Shown in pieces: positions 8,448 through 16,340 of a stretch of DNA of 64,000 nt. A program made the translations under genes and the position numbers. Every line of letters starts with the position of its first letter. Position 1 is the first letter of the stretch. The notes under the pieces were generated by a model. It was not told the DNA's origin. It did no database searches and saw nothing but the letters and a program-made list of their open reading frames with translations. Source of the stretch: Chryseobacterium shigense (GTDB lineage Bacteria > Bacteroidota > Bacteroidia > Flavobacteriales > Weeksellaceae); NCBI RefSeq assembly GCF_900156575.1, contig NZ_FTNY01000001.1:868001-932000 (forward strand), given 5' to 3'.

Positions 8448-8807
8448 ATGGATAAAATAATTGTAAGAGTTAAAGATTTTACAGAATACCCAGATGCCAG
8501 ATATATAGAGCATGATTCATTTTCTGGAGAAGAATTTTACTATAAGTATGTAAAACCTAATTTCGAGAAAGCTATTGATGAAAATAAACAACTTGTTGTA
8601 GATTTAGATGATACAGCAGGTTACGCCTCTTCATTTTTAGATGAAGCTTTTGGAAATTTAGTTTATGATTTTAGCCTTGATATTATAAAATTAAGACTAC
8701 AAATTATTTCTAATCAAGAGCCTGATTGGATAGATTTAATTATGGAAGATATAATTTCTATATGGAAACAAAAAAAGGAAAAAGGATTACCACGTAAAGA
8801 AGTATGA
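8448..8807 (+). CDS. DUF4325/STAS-like domain protein
   Basis: A 119-residue acidic protein. KQLVVDLDDTAGYASSFLDE at about residues 47-66 is the DUF4325 (STAS-like) signature: a beta-strand, then a helix with a conserved 'SSFLDEAFGNL' pattern. In this family the short protein usually sits directly beside a GHKL-type ATPase, as here, with only 2 bp between the stop and this ATG. It could act like an anti-sigma antagonist, being bound or phosphorylated by the ATPase. No separate enzymatic motif is visible. Its stop overlaps the start of the membrane-protein gene (ATGA). Confidence 0.68.
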   Translation: MDKIIVRVKDFTEYPDARYIEHDSFSGEEFYYKYVKPNFEKAIDENKQLVVDLDDTAGYASSFLDEAFGNLVYDFSLDIIKLRLQIISNQEPDWIDLIMEDIISIWKQKKEKGLPRKEV

Positions 8808-9328
8808 TTCAATATTTTATAAATTTTTTGATTAATCATACGCATTTAAACTTCATTTTTTCGATGGAATTTACATTTAGTGATATTATAGCAATATTAG
8901 CACTTTTTTCTGGTATTGGTGTGCCCATATATATAGCTGATAGATTACAAAATAAATTTCTTAAAAATACAAATTTAAAAACTTACCATGTAAAACTACT
9001 TGATGATATTTTTTTAGATTATAAAAATTTTATTGAAGAATTATTCAAAGGAAACTATAATAAAAGAGATATTACAAGTAAATTTAAAATGTTTACTATT
9101 AGATTTGCTTCTATCGATTATCAAAATCGAGAACGCTTTAAAATATCACAAAAATTACAACCAATTAATAGACAACTACAAATGTTTGTAACAAGTTGTA
9201 ATGAATATAATACGACTCAAACAACTGGTAAAGTCAAATTTAATAATCCATCTAAGAGTCAAATGGAAATATTCTATTCATTATTAATTAAAACTAATGG
9301 TGATATAATCTTCTCATTACATAAGTAA
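8804..9328 (+). CDS. Single-pass membrane protein of the ATPase/DUF4325 operon
   Basis: A 174-residue protein whose ATG overlaps the previous stop by four bases, a strong sign of translational coupling. One clear membrane segment (IIAILALFSGIGVPIYIA, about residues 28-45) is followed by a basic, largely helical cytoplasmic part. An internal ATG (8864, MEFTFSDII) would give a protein starting just before the membrane segment. No enzyme motif is recognisable. In a three-gene unit with a GHKL ATPase and a STAS-like protein, it may be the output or effector, but this rests only on gene order. A strong terminator follows ten bases after the stop. Confidence 0.55.
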   Translation: MIQYFINFLINHTHLNFIFSMEFTFSDIIAILALFSGIGVPIYIADRLQNKFLKNTNLKTYHVKLLDDIFLDYKNFIEELFKGNYNKRDITSKFKMFTIRFASIDYQNRERFKISQKLQPINRQLQMFVTSCNEYNTTQTTGKVKFNNPSKSQMEIFYSLLIKTNGDIIFSLHK

Positions 9329-9337
9329 TTAAGATTG

Positions 9338-9376
9338 AAAATGTAAAACCCTCTAAAATAGAGGGTTTTACATTTT
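9338..9376. terminator. Hairpin terminator, CCCTCTAAAATAGAGGG type, copy 1
   Basis: A perfect 17 bp stem (9338-9354 / 9360-9376) with loop AAAAT, immediately after the three-gene operon. Copy 2 at 10079-10117 has the same stem apart from two compensated base pairs. Confidence 0.75.
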
Positions 9377-9449
9377 TCACCTTAGCTATTTTCATCATAT
9401 TTTTGTTTATTCATTTAATAGTAATATTTTTGAAAAAACTATAAACTTC

Positions 9450-9818
9450 ATGAATATAACTATTATTGCTAATTATGAATTAGTGAGGGATTTGATAAAT
9501 CCAAATAAAAGCATTGCTTATCAACCTAACAGATTAATAATTGATATTAAAAATGGGCTTAATATTGATTTTTATGTTGAAACGTTAGAAGTAAAAGTTT
9601 GCAACAAATTTTTGCCATTTATATTTAGTAAAACTGAATTGCAACAAACTGAAAATGTAATAATTAAGCCTAATCACGAAACTAATTTTCTAATTAATTT
9701 CTCTAATAAAAAGAATAAAAAATATAAAATATTAGTTAATGGCAAATATTCAAGTAAAGAAACAATTAATTATTTTGGTCTTAAAGAATATGAAAAAATT
9801 AAATCAAGTTTCCATTAA
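9450..9818 (+). CDS. Hypothetical protein, 122 aa
   Basis: I do not recognise this protein. It has no signal peptide and no membrane segment, and it reads as alternating strands with several Asn/Lys-rich stretches (NKKNKKYKILVNGKYSS), suggesting a small beta-rich domain. It lies between two nearly identical terminators and so forms its own transcription unit or cassette. Its last 20 bases overlap the convergent ORF at 9799-10038. Base composition is as AT-rich as the rest of the islet. Confidence 0.5.
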   Translation: MNITIIANYELVRDLINPNKSIAYQPNRLIIDIKNGLNIDFYVETLEVKVCNKFLPFIFSKTELQQTENVIIKPNHETNFLINFSNKKNKKYKILVNGKYSSKETINYFGLKEYEKIKSSFH

Positions 9819-10038
9819 TTAATTTAATAACTGTTTCAAATGATGGTACATTTTTTACAGGAATGCTATAAATAATTTTGCTTTTATTAATACTAACTAT
9901 TTTTATTTTTGACAAGTAATCCTTATCATTTTTCATCTTTTTACATCGCCAATTCATTATATTTATTAATGAAAAACAGTATTTATTATAAAATTGCTTA
10001 TAGTGTATAGAAAAAAGTGATTTAATGAGATTTCGCAT
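9799..10038 (-). CDS. Hypothetical protein, 79 aa, convergent
   Basis: A minus-strand ORF convergent with, and overlapping by 20 bases, the 122-residue gene. The C-terminal half (VSINKSKIIYSIPVKNVPSF) looks like a small folded strand-helix unit. The N-terminal 34 residues are basic and less convincing, so translation may start at the internal Met (MKNDKDYLSKIKIV) near 9936. No family is recognised. It could be a real small gene paired with its neighbour or a chance ORF in AT-rich DNA. Confidence 0.3.
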   Translation of the reverse strand: MRNLIKSLFSIHYKQFYNKYCFSLINIMNWRCKKMKNDKDYLSKIKIVSINKSKIIYSIPVKNVPSFETVIKLINGNLI

Positions 10039-10078
10039 ATTGTTAAATTTGAATAATTAAACAATCTCATCAATTATT

Positions 10079-10117
10079 AAAACGCAAAACCCTCTAAAAT
10101 AGAGGGTTTTGCGTTTT
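10079..10117. terminator. Hairpin terminator, CCCTCTAAAATAGAGGG type, copy 2
   Basis: A perfect 17 bp stem (10079-10095 / 10101-10117), loop AAAAT, followed by T-rich DNA. Compared with copy 1 (9338-9376), two stem bases changed from T to C and both partners changed from A to G, so pairing is kept. Confidence 0.75.
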
Positions 10118-10137
10118 TCAGCCTTAAATCTTTTTTA

Positions 10138-10145
10138 TATATTTG
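10138..10145 (+). promoter_or_regulatory. -7 promoter element upstream of the structured leader
   Basis: TATATTTG fits TAnnTTTG exactly. No well-spaced TTTG is seen upstream. A start near 10153 would give the 10391 gene an untranslated leader of about 240 bases containing the structured element. Confidence 0.35.
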
Positions 10146-10208
10146 TATTATTAAAAATAAAATCATTCTGTAAGGAATGTAAAATAAATCGTGCTAATTG
10201 CATTATTG

Positions 10209-10390
10209 CTAACCTAAACTACCACAACGAAGTTTTCGAACTTCATCTTTAAAAGCAAATAATGTATATAAGGTACGCCATTTTGGCGTGGCTTGTATCA
10301 TTGCTTTTAAGGGTGTGGTAGCCCTTGGTTAACGTGGTACAATGTCCACGCTTTATTTTTTAAGCATTTATTAACCAAAACTACCACACA
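10209..10390 (+). ncRNA. Structured leader with competing helices before the 10391 gene
   Basis: An outer arm starting TAACCTAAACTACCACA (10209-) is complementary to TGTGGTAGCCCTTGGTTA (10315-10332). Inside are hairpin GAAGTT-TTCG-AACTTC (10229-10244) and a long arm TTAAAAGCAA / TTGCTTTTAA (10249-10258 / 10301-10310), capped by ACGCCA-TTT-TGGCGT (10275-10289). A further hairpin is CGTGG / CCACG (10333-10350). A second copy of the 5' arm, TAACCAAAACTACCACA, ends two bases before the ATG at 10391 and can pair with the same 3' arm. The layout is that of a two-state leader RNA. It could instead be a mobile palindrome. Confidence 0.5.
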
Positions 10391-11302
10391 ATGAAATTTG
10401 AATTATCTACATTCAAAACAGTAGCATCATGTTCTATTTTGATGCTCACAAACTTCTCCGTATCAGGACAAACTAAATTTTCTTTTGATGACCAAACATT
10501 AAAAAAGTTTTATTATCAGACATTATTTCCAGTTGAGTATAAGCAAATAACTGATAATTCTGAAACAAGAAAAGCCTACATGATTTCGATTGATGAACAA
10601 ATACCTATTTCATCGGATGAATTAAAAGGTTCATTTATTGTCATTTCAGACAAAATGGGTTTTCATGACAAAGATGTTACAGGGCATTTTCTTAAGTATG
10701 AACTATGTGAAGAAGTTATGCGATATTATGAACTTTCTGAAAGTCATGTACTACTAGTAGAAAATGAAAATACTAAAAAGCTATACTTGATGTATTCTAG
10801 TCTTCTTAAAAGTATGAATGAAGAAAAAGAAAAAATTCAAAAAGATGCATCTGAACTGAAAATGATAGATGGGTTTATGCAATCAATGGGATATAAAACT
10901 TCTCAAATAGATGGTGTCATATATGTAAAAACTAAATATTATCGAATTTTATGTAACCTATCAACGGTTGACGTTTTACAAAAAGACAAAGAATATTTGA
11001 AAAAAATTGATGGTTGGTTTGAACAACGAGAAGCTATAAGAAAACAAATCATTGCAACCATTCCTAAATTTGATCACTATGCAAGATTATATAGAGTACA
11101 AAGAAATAGAATGTCTAAGGCGGATATTTCGTCATGGACAACTTTAACAAAATCAGCTAATCTTCTAAATAAAAAAGAAGTTGATTTAACTGATAAATTA
11201 TGGGGATTATTAGAATTGCAGAATGCAACAGAAAATTACCACAAATATTCATCTGAATTTATCGATTATCTAAGTGCTTCTACAGGAGTTTTAGGAATAT
11301 AG
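10391..11302 (+). CDS. Unknown secreted or periplasmic protein, 303 aa
   Basis: A signal peptide is visible (hydrophobic CSILMLTNFSVSGQ after a short start, cleavage near residue 27). The mature protein is largely helical and charged, with a likely coiled stretch around residues 135-160 (MNEEKEKIQKDASELKMIDG). No catalytic motif or family is recognised. The ATG lies directly after the repeat arm of the structured leader, so expression is probably controlled at that leader. The gene ends in a hairpin shared with the convergent 11327-11830 gene. Its AT-rich composition fits the islet. Confidence 0.6.
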   Translation: MKFELSTFKTVASCSILMLTNFSVSGQTKFSFDDQTLKKFYYQTLFPVEYKQITDNSETRKAYMISIDEQIPISSDELKGSFIVISDKMGFHDKDVTGHFLKYELCEEVMRYYELSESHVLLVENENTKKLYLMYSSLLKSMNEEKEKIQKDASELKMIDGFMQSMGYKTSQIDGVIYVKTKYYRILCNLSTVDVLQKDKEYLKKIDGWFEQREAIRKQIIATIPKFDHYARLYRVQRNRMSKADISSWTTLTKSANLLNKKEVDLTDKLWGLLELQNATENYHKYSSEFIDYLSASTGVLGI

Positions 11303-11304
11303 GT

Positions 11305-11333
11305 AAAATAATCCGGCAATACCGGATTATTTT
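11305..11333. terminator. Bidirectional terminator between convergent genes
   Basis: A perfect 12 bp stem (11305-11316 / 11322-11333) with loop CAATA and A/T tails on both sides. The right arm overlaps the stop codon of the minus-strand gene. Confidence 0.7.
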
Positions 11334-11830
11334 ATTTCAAAAAACTCATCAAAAGACATGAAGTATTTCAATAATGGGATTTGATTAATTTCATTCAAAT
11401 ATTTAATAAAACCGAAAATTAAAAATAAATCATTTTCACCCAATATAATTTTTGAATAATCTTTATTCATTGAATGGAGTGTAAATTTAAAATTAAATCC
11501 AGACTTTTTACAAATCATTAGAATGTAAAAATCATTATTTTCTAATTTTACATCATATTGTATAGTTAATGATTTTGTTACTATAGTTTTTTCAACTATA
11601 TCAAAACAATTTATTTTACAATTCTTATAAATATCTGATTCTTTAAGATAGCTATTAAGAATTAAATTAAACGCATCTAATAGTTTTTTTTCATTTATAT
11701 AATTAAAGTACATTTGCTTAAAATATGAGCTAAATTTACCCAAAAATTTTAACAGACGAAATTTATACGTAAGAAATCTAAATTTTAACAATACTCTTGT
11801 TAACTTACAAAACAATAAAAAATTAGACAT
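11327..11830 (-). CDS. Hypothetical protein, 167 aa
   Basis: I do not recognise this protein. The first 40 residues are basic and hydrophobic without a clear membrane helix (KFRFLTYKFRLLKFLGKF). The rest alternates strands and helices (SLTIQYDVKLENNDFYILMI), so a small alpha/beta fold is likely. It is convergent with the secreted-protein gene and lies just downstream of the IS1595-type transposase. An internal Met near residue 40 (MYFNYINEKKLLDAF) is a possible alternative start. AT-rich like its neighbours. Confidence 0.45.
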   Translation of the reverse strand: MSNFLLFCKLTRVLLKFRFLTYKFRLLKFLGKFSSYFKQMYFNYINEKKLLDAFNLILNSYLKESDIYKNCKINCFDIVEKTIVTKSLTIQYDVKLENNDFYILMICKKSGFNFKFTLHSMNKDYSKIILGENDLFLIFGFIKYLNEINQIPLLKYFMSFDEFFEIK

Positions 11831-11903
11831 AATGTTAATTTTAATTGTTTAATTTAACAATCAATATTTGTAATTAATCTAGTAAATCAAAAAGTGAATG
11901 TTA

Positions 11904-12875
11904 TTAAGCAATCAGCTCCTCATAAGTAAGTCGTTCCTCAAATGCACAGTATAAAGCAAAATTAAATCGGTTACCTTCATCAAAATCTTTAGTATTATAT
12001 CTAAAGGAAAATTCATCACAGTAAAGTTGTAAATGTTTTGGGCTTACTGAATGATAAATACCGAGAATTCCTCGTTTAAGTAAACTCCAAAATCCTTCAA
12101 TACTATTAGTATGATAATTGTCTTTAACATATTGACCTTTAGTATGAGGTATACTTTTATGTTCGTAATGTTTGTGTACTTGTGAATAACCTTTCCAACC
12201 ATCACTAACCACAATAGAACCTCTTTTGACCATGTTTTTAATAATCGTTGTAAGAGTTTTCCCTTTTGTGTTAGGAACGATTTCTGTGGATACTTTTCCA
12301 TTATTAAGTAAACCAAATACAACAGCTTTTGTTTTAGTACTTCTTCCCTGAGTATTTTCTACTCTTTTTTGCCATGATTTTTTATGATTTTTTCCTCCTA
12401 CGAATGTTTCGTCCACCTGTGTAACTCCATCAAATTTATTTATTTTTTCAGAACTTAAAGAATGCCTTATTCTTGAAAGCATAAACCACGCAGTTTTTTG
12501 AGTTACACCAATATCTCTTGCAAGTTGATGACTACTAATACCTTTTTTGTGTGATGTAAAAATATAGATTGCGTAAAACCATTTTCTAAGTGAGATTGCA
12601 GAGTTTTCAAACATAGTTCCAATTTTCACATTGAAATTTCTTCTACAATCTTTACATTTATAAATACCATTGAATTCACCGTCCTTTTTTAATTTGTAAT
12701 GATCTTCTCGTTCACTGTTACAATTAATACATATTGGGTCACCATTCCAAAGCAATTCTTCAAGATATTCTCTGCATTTTTGTTCTGTATTCAATGACTC
12801 CATCATATTGGTTATAGAAGAATTATCTGAAGAAATTCCAAGATGAAAAATTTTTGTTATGCCTTGATATCTCAT
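11904..12875 (-). CDS. IS1595-family transposase
   Basis: A 323-residue protein with an N-terminal zinc ribbon (C49-x2-C52 and C74-x2-C77), a helix-turn-helix (SSHQLARDIGVTQKTAWFML, 115-134) and the ISXO2-like catalytic core: VDETFVGG (Asp155), VSDGWKGY (Asp225) and HTNSIEGFW (Asn257, Glu260). This is the DD(N/E) arrangement of IS1595 elements. The reading frame is intact, so it may be active. The start could be the internal Met at residues 24-25, since the first 20 residues are not family-like. Only a weak 8 bp terminal match was found (11857-11864 against 12966-12973), so the ends are unsettled. Confidence 0.88.
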   Translation of the reverse strand: MRYQGITKIFHLGISSDNSSITNMMESLNTEQKCREYLEELLWNGDPICINCNSEREDHYKLKKDGEFNGIYKCKDCRRNFNVKIGTMFENSAISLRKWFYAIYIFTSHKKGISSHQLARDIGVTQKTAWFMLSRIRHSLSSEKINKFDGVTQVDETFVGGKNHKKSWQKRVENTQGRSTKTKAVVFGLLNNGKVSTEIVPNTKGKTLTTIIKNMVKRGSIVVSDGWKGYSQVHKHYEHKSIPHTKGQYVKDNYHTNSIEGFWSLLKRGILGIYHSVSPKHLQLYCDEFSFRYNTKDFDEGNRFNFALYCAFEERLTYEELIA

Positions 12876-13014
12876 ATTTATTAGTTATATATAAAATTAA
12901 TAAAAAAGATCGAGGCTGAACAATGCTGATGAACAAATTTTTATGATTTTTATCTTGTTTTTAGTTTGATTGTCAGTTAATTATGTGTTATTATTTAGTG
13001 ATTTCAGATACAAA

Positions 13015-13042
13015 AAACAGCATCAAAAGATTGATGCTGTTT
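13015..13042. terminator. Hairpin terminator, copy 2 of the AACAGCATCA type
   Basis: Stem of 12 bp (13015-13026 / 13031-13042) with loop AAGA. It lies downstream of the minus-strand VWA gene and closely resembles 6504-6534, sharing AAAAACAGCATCAAAA and TGATGCTGTTT. Confidence 0.65.
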
Positions 13043-13099
13043 ACGTATTGAAATGTTGTTTAATTAATTTGGTATTAACTAGTATATTATTATCAAATA

Positions 13100-15580
13100 T
13101 TATTTTGAAATGGCTTTATAACTTTCTACAAGTCTCAAAAATTCAGATCTGTAGCCTTCCTCATCATTCCCTTTTCCTTGTTTGGCAAGATTCTCAATAT
13201 CAGAAAGATCTTTTTCCCTGATCAGGTCAGATTTCCTTAGAACCAAACCGAACCAAGCAACTGATGCTGTGAACTTAAAATCCGGACTTGCTGAAGATAT
13301 TTTCCCGGATCCCTTTCTAATGACCTGGCTGATCTCTTTACTGGTATTTTCATCCGGCTTTTTATATCTGAATTTAATTGTTGCAAGCTCATCTCCAAAA
13401 TCTCCGGAAGATTCTGTACGTGTATATTTCAAATCACTATCCTTAGGAAGAAACTCTGATTGAGTACCTGCCGGAATAATCTCATATAAAGCAGTCACCG
13501 TATGTCCGCTTCCCAATTCTCCCGCATCAATTTTATCATTCGTAAAATCTTCGTTCTTTAATTTTCTGTTTTCATATCCTATCAAACGGTAAGAACTTAC
13601 ATAGTTCGGGTTAAATTCAATCTGAATCTTCACATCTTTTGCTATCGCATACATGCTTCCTGCAAATTCTTTACCCAGGAATTTATTAGCTTCCTGAAGA
13701 TTATCAATGTAAGCGTAATTTCCATTTCCTTTATCAGCAAGTGTTTCAAGCATATTATCTTTATAATTCCCCATTCCAAAACCTAGGCAGGTCAGAAAAA
13801 CACCGGATTTTCTTTTTTCCTCAATAAGGGCCTGTACATTGGAAGTGGAAGAAGCACCCACGTTAAAATCGCCATCGGTAGCGATCACCACACGGTTGTT
13901 GCCGTTTTTGATGAAATTTTCCTGCGCCAATTTATAAGCAAGCTCGATACCTGCTCCACCAGCAGTACTTCCTCCCGCCTTAAGATTATCCAGAGCAAGA
14001 ATTATTTTGTCCTTTTCGTTAGCCGAAGTTGGTGGCAGAACCACCCCTGCGCTTCCCGCATACACAACAATTCCAACTTTATCCTGTGGTCTGAGTTGAT
14101 CCAGAAGCACTTTGAAAGATGATTTCAGGAGGGGAAGTTTATTCGGCGAATCCATAGATCCCGAAACATCGATCAGGAATACCAGATTAGAGGACGGGAG
14201 CTTGTCCATGGCTATATTCTTTCCCTGAAGGCCTATTTTCAAAAGCTTATGCTCCGGATTCCAAGGCGCATCGCTATATTCAGTATTAATTGAAAACGGC
14301 TCGTTATTTTTAGGCTGAGGATAGGTGTACTTAAAATAATTAATCATTTCCTCAATCCTTACTGCATTCCTATCTACAATCTGTCCATTATTAATCATTC
14401 TCCTGATATTGGAATAGGCAGCATTATCCACGTCAATTGAAAAGGTTGACAGCGGCTGTTTTTTCGTCAGTTCAAAAGGGTTTTCAACAAATGCATCATA
14501 CCCTTCATTATCAGAAACCTGATTCTGTTTATACTGATTGATCGTTTGCTGCATTTCTTCCATTCTTCTTTTTCCCCTTTTCGAAAGTCTGTCGGTCTTC
14601 ACTACAATCACTCCGTTCACGCCCCGGCTTCCATACAAGGCAGATGCTGCTGCTCCTTTTACAACTTCTACACTTTCAATCTTTTGGGGATTTAATGCTC
14701 TGAAGTAAGCTTCGTTCACAACTTTACCGTTGACAACAATTAATGGTTCATTTGTACTTTTTACAGTGGCTAAGCCTCTTATCGCAATTTGATTATTATT
14801 TAAATAGCCATTATTCGCTGTATTGACTGTATTTTTAATTTTATCACCCTTTCTACGCTTCATTCCAGATGACTGTATCTGGATGCCTGCTACGCTTCCC
14901 TGAAGTGCCTGCCCGACATTATTTGATGCGATATAATTTAGTGGTGCACTACTCACAATGGTACTTGATGAAGTTGTTGTTGATATTGTTTTTTTGTAAG
15001 TCAAAGGTGCATAAAGAACTACTTCTTCAATATTTTGTGTTTTACTAGAATCCTTCCATTGTGCTTTTTTTGGAGCAGGATGTATATCTTTCTTTTTAAT
15101 GAAATATTCATCAGTTGAGTAATCCGCACTTCTTGAAGCATAGATCTCATCATTTTTATTAACAACCCTTGCTTTTCCTATCTTGTCTGGAATTTGAATG
15201 TCTTCATAGGCCAATGCAGGCAGTTTCTGTGGTGACTTTGAAACTTCAATTTCGTTTTCAATATTAGATTTTACCGTGCTGTCTATGGTCTGGATCTGGT
15301 TTCTCTGAAGATGATCTTTTGGCTTTTCTGCAATAACAGGCTTCCCGGGAGCTGTTGTGTCCTTTTTATCTAAAAAATAAAGGACTCCCAATCCAAGGAT
15401 CAGACTTGCTGCAATTCCGTAAGGAAACCACACCGGCAGTATTCTCTTTTTCTCTTCTTTTTGATCTAATTTTTCTTCAACTTTTCCCCAGACTTTTTCA
15501 AAGCCCGGAAAAACAGCCGGCTCATCTGAAAGCTTAGAAGCTTCATTGAATCTTTTATCTATGTCTTGATTATTTTCCAT
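13100..15580 (-). CDS. Membrane-anchored VWA protein with TonB-plug-like insert
   Basis: An 826-residue protein built from four parts: a short cytoplasmic N-terminus with one membrane segment at about 49-70, as in anti-sigma factors; a linker; a plug-like domain at about 205-330 (ALQGSVAGIQIQSSG, then IVVNGKVVNEAYFR and YGSRGVNGVIVVKT); and a YfbK-type von Willebrand factor A domain. The VWA domain has an intact MIDAS motif DVSGS (471-475). The C-terminal ~170 residues match the DUF3520 region of YfbK proteins. It follows an ECF sigma factor after 11 bp. The anchor may control that sigma factor while the VWA part binds a protein or metal-dependent partner in the periplasm; both roles are inferred. 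Confidence 0.82.
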   Translation of the reverse strand: MENNQDIDKRFNEASKLSDEPAVFPGFEKVWGKVEEKLDQKEEKKRILPVWFPYGIAASLILGLGVLYFLDKKDTTAPGKPVIAEKPKDHLQRNQIQTIDSTVKSNIENEIEVSKSPQKLPALAYEDIQIPDKIGKARVVNKNDEIYASRSADYSTDEYFIKKKDIHPAPKKAQWKDSSKTQNIEEVVLYAPLTYKKTISTTTSSSTIVSSAPLNYIASNNVGQALQGSVAGIQIQSSGMKRRKGDKIKNTVNTANNGYLNNNQIAIRGLATVKSTNEPLIVVNGKVVNEAYFRALNPQKIESVEVVKGAAASALYGSRGVNGVIVVKTDRLSKRGKRRMEEMQQTINQYKQNQVSDNEGYDAFVENPFELTKKQPLSTFSIDVDNAAYSNIRRMINNGQIVDRNAVRIEEMINYFKYTYPQPKNNEPFSINTEYSDAPWNPEHKLLKIGLQGKNIAMDKLPSSNLVFLIDVSGSMDSPNKLPLLKSSFKVLLDQLRPQDKVGIVVYAGSAGVVLPPTSANEKDKIILALDNLKAGGSTAGGAGIELAYKLAQENFIKNGNNRVVIATDGDFNVGASSTSNVQALIEEKRKSGVFLTCLGFGMGNYKDNMLETLADKGNGNYAYIDNLQEANKFLGKEFAGSMYAIAKDVKIQIEFNPNYVSSYRLIGYENRKLKNEDFTNDKIDAGELGSGHTVTALYEIIPAGTQSEFLPKDSDLKYTRTESSGDFGDELATIKFRYKKPDENTSKEISQVIRKGSGKISSASPDFKFTASVAWFGLVLRKSDLIREKDLSDIENLAKQGKGNDEEGYRSEFLRLVESYKAISK

Positions 15581-15591
15581 TGCTCTAAAAT

Positions 15592-16110
15592 TTAAATGTT
15601 CTGATTCACCAAAAGTTCCTGTAGTTTTTTCCTCGCAAAATTGAGCTGCGATTTTGAGGTTCCCTCACTTATAGAAAGCATAGAAGCAATTTCTTTATGA
15701 GGATAACCTTCAATTGCAAAGAGGTTGAATATCGCTCTGCAACCTTCGGGAAGAAAGTTGAGGAGGCTCAGAATATCTTTCTCAAACGAAATGCTTTCTG
15801 ATAAGGTTCCTGATGTTTCTACAAAATCATCGTCCATGGAAACGAACTGTGCTTTTGTAGCTCTGAGTTTCTGAAGGCATTCATTAACAGCAATTTTTTT
15901 AGCCCATCCTTCAAAAGTATCCAGATTCTGGAGTTGGGTGATCTTCGTGAATATTTTGTAAAAAGTATCGGCCAATACTTCTTCAATATCTTCATCATTT
16001 TTCAGATAGCGTCTGCAGACTGAGTACAGCCTGCTGGCCATTTTCTCGTAAACCTTCCGCTGCGCACTGCGGTTGCTACGTTGGCATTCTATTAGTAATT
16101 CTCTTTCCAT
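15592..16110 (-). CDS. ECF RNA polymerase sigma factor
   Basis: A 172-residue sigma-70-family protein. Region 2 is at about residues 10-75 (DIEEVLADTFYKIF is the typical -10 recognition helix) and region 4 at about 115-165, with helix-turn-helix HKEIASMLSISEGTSKSQL. No extra domain is present. It is 11 bp upstream of the membrane-anchored VWA gene and almost certainly co-transcribed, which makes the VWA protein its likely partner or anti-sigma. ECF operons of this kind usually autoregulate. The trigger is not visible from sequence. Confidence 0.88.
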   Translation of the reverse strand: MERELLIECQRSNRSAQRKVYEKMASRLYSVCRRYLKNDEDIEEVLADTFYKIFTKITQLQNLDTFEGWAKKIAVNECLQKLRATKAQFVSMDDDFVETSGTLSESISFEKDILSLLNFLPEGCRAIFNLFAIEGYPHKEIASMLSISEGTSKSQLNFARKKLQELLVNQNI

Positions 16111-16340
16111 AGTCAGGCTTTATACTGTGATAGATGCATAAACTTTAGGATAGGTTGGAAACATTTAATTTTTTTTTAAAGAAAAAGCAAAATAATGAAT
16201 CAACTGATCAGAAATAAACCTATTAATTTTCAATCAGTTCTCCGTTTTATTGAACTTTTTTCACTTTCAAATTTAACTTTTCCCTTTGTAACAAATCTTT
16301 ACTATGAACGACTATTCGTATAAATAATCTTTTTATAGTA

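Noticed and set aside
10209..10340. Possible integron attC site
   Set aside because: The inverted arms are long but lack the GTTRRRY/RYYYAAC core pair, and no integron integrase or cassette array is visible.
13182..13463. Plus-strand ORF opposite the VWA gene
   Set aside because: Shadow of a well-supported gene, without own promoter or family likeness.
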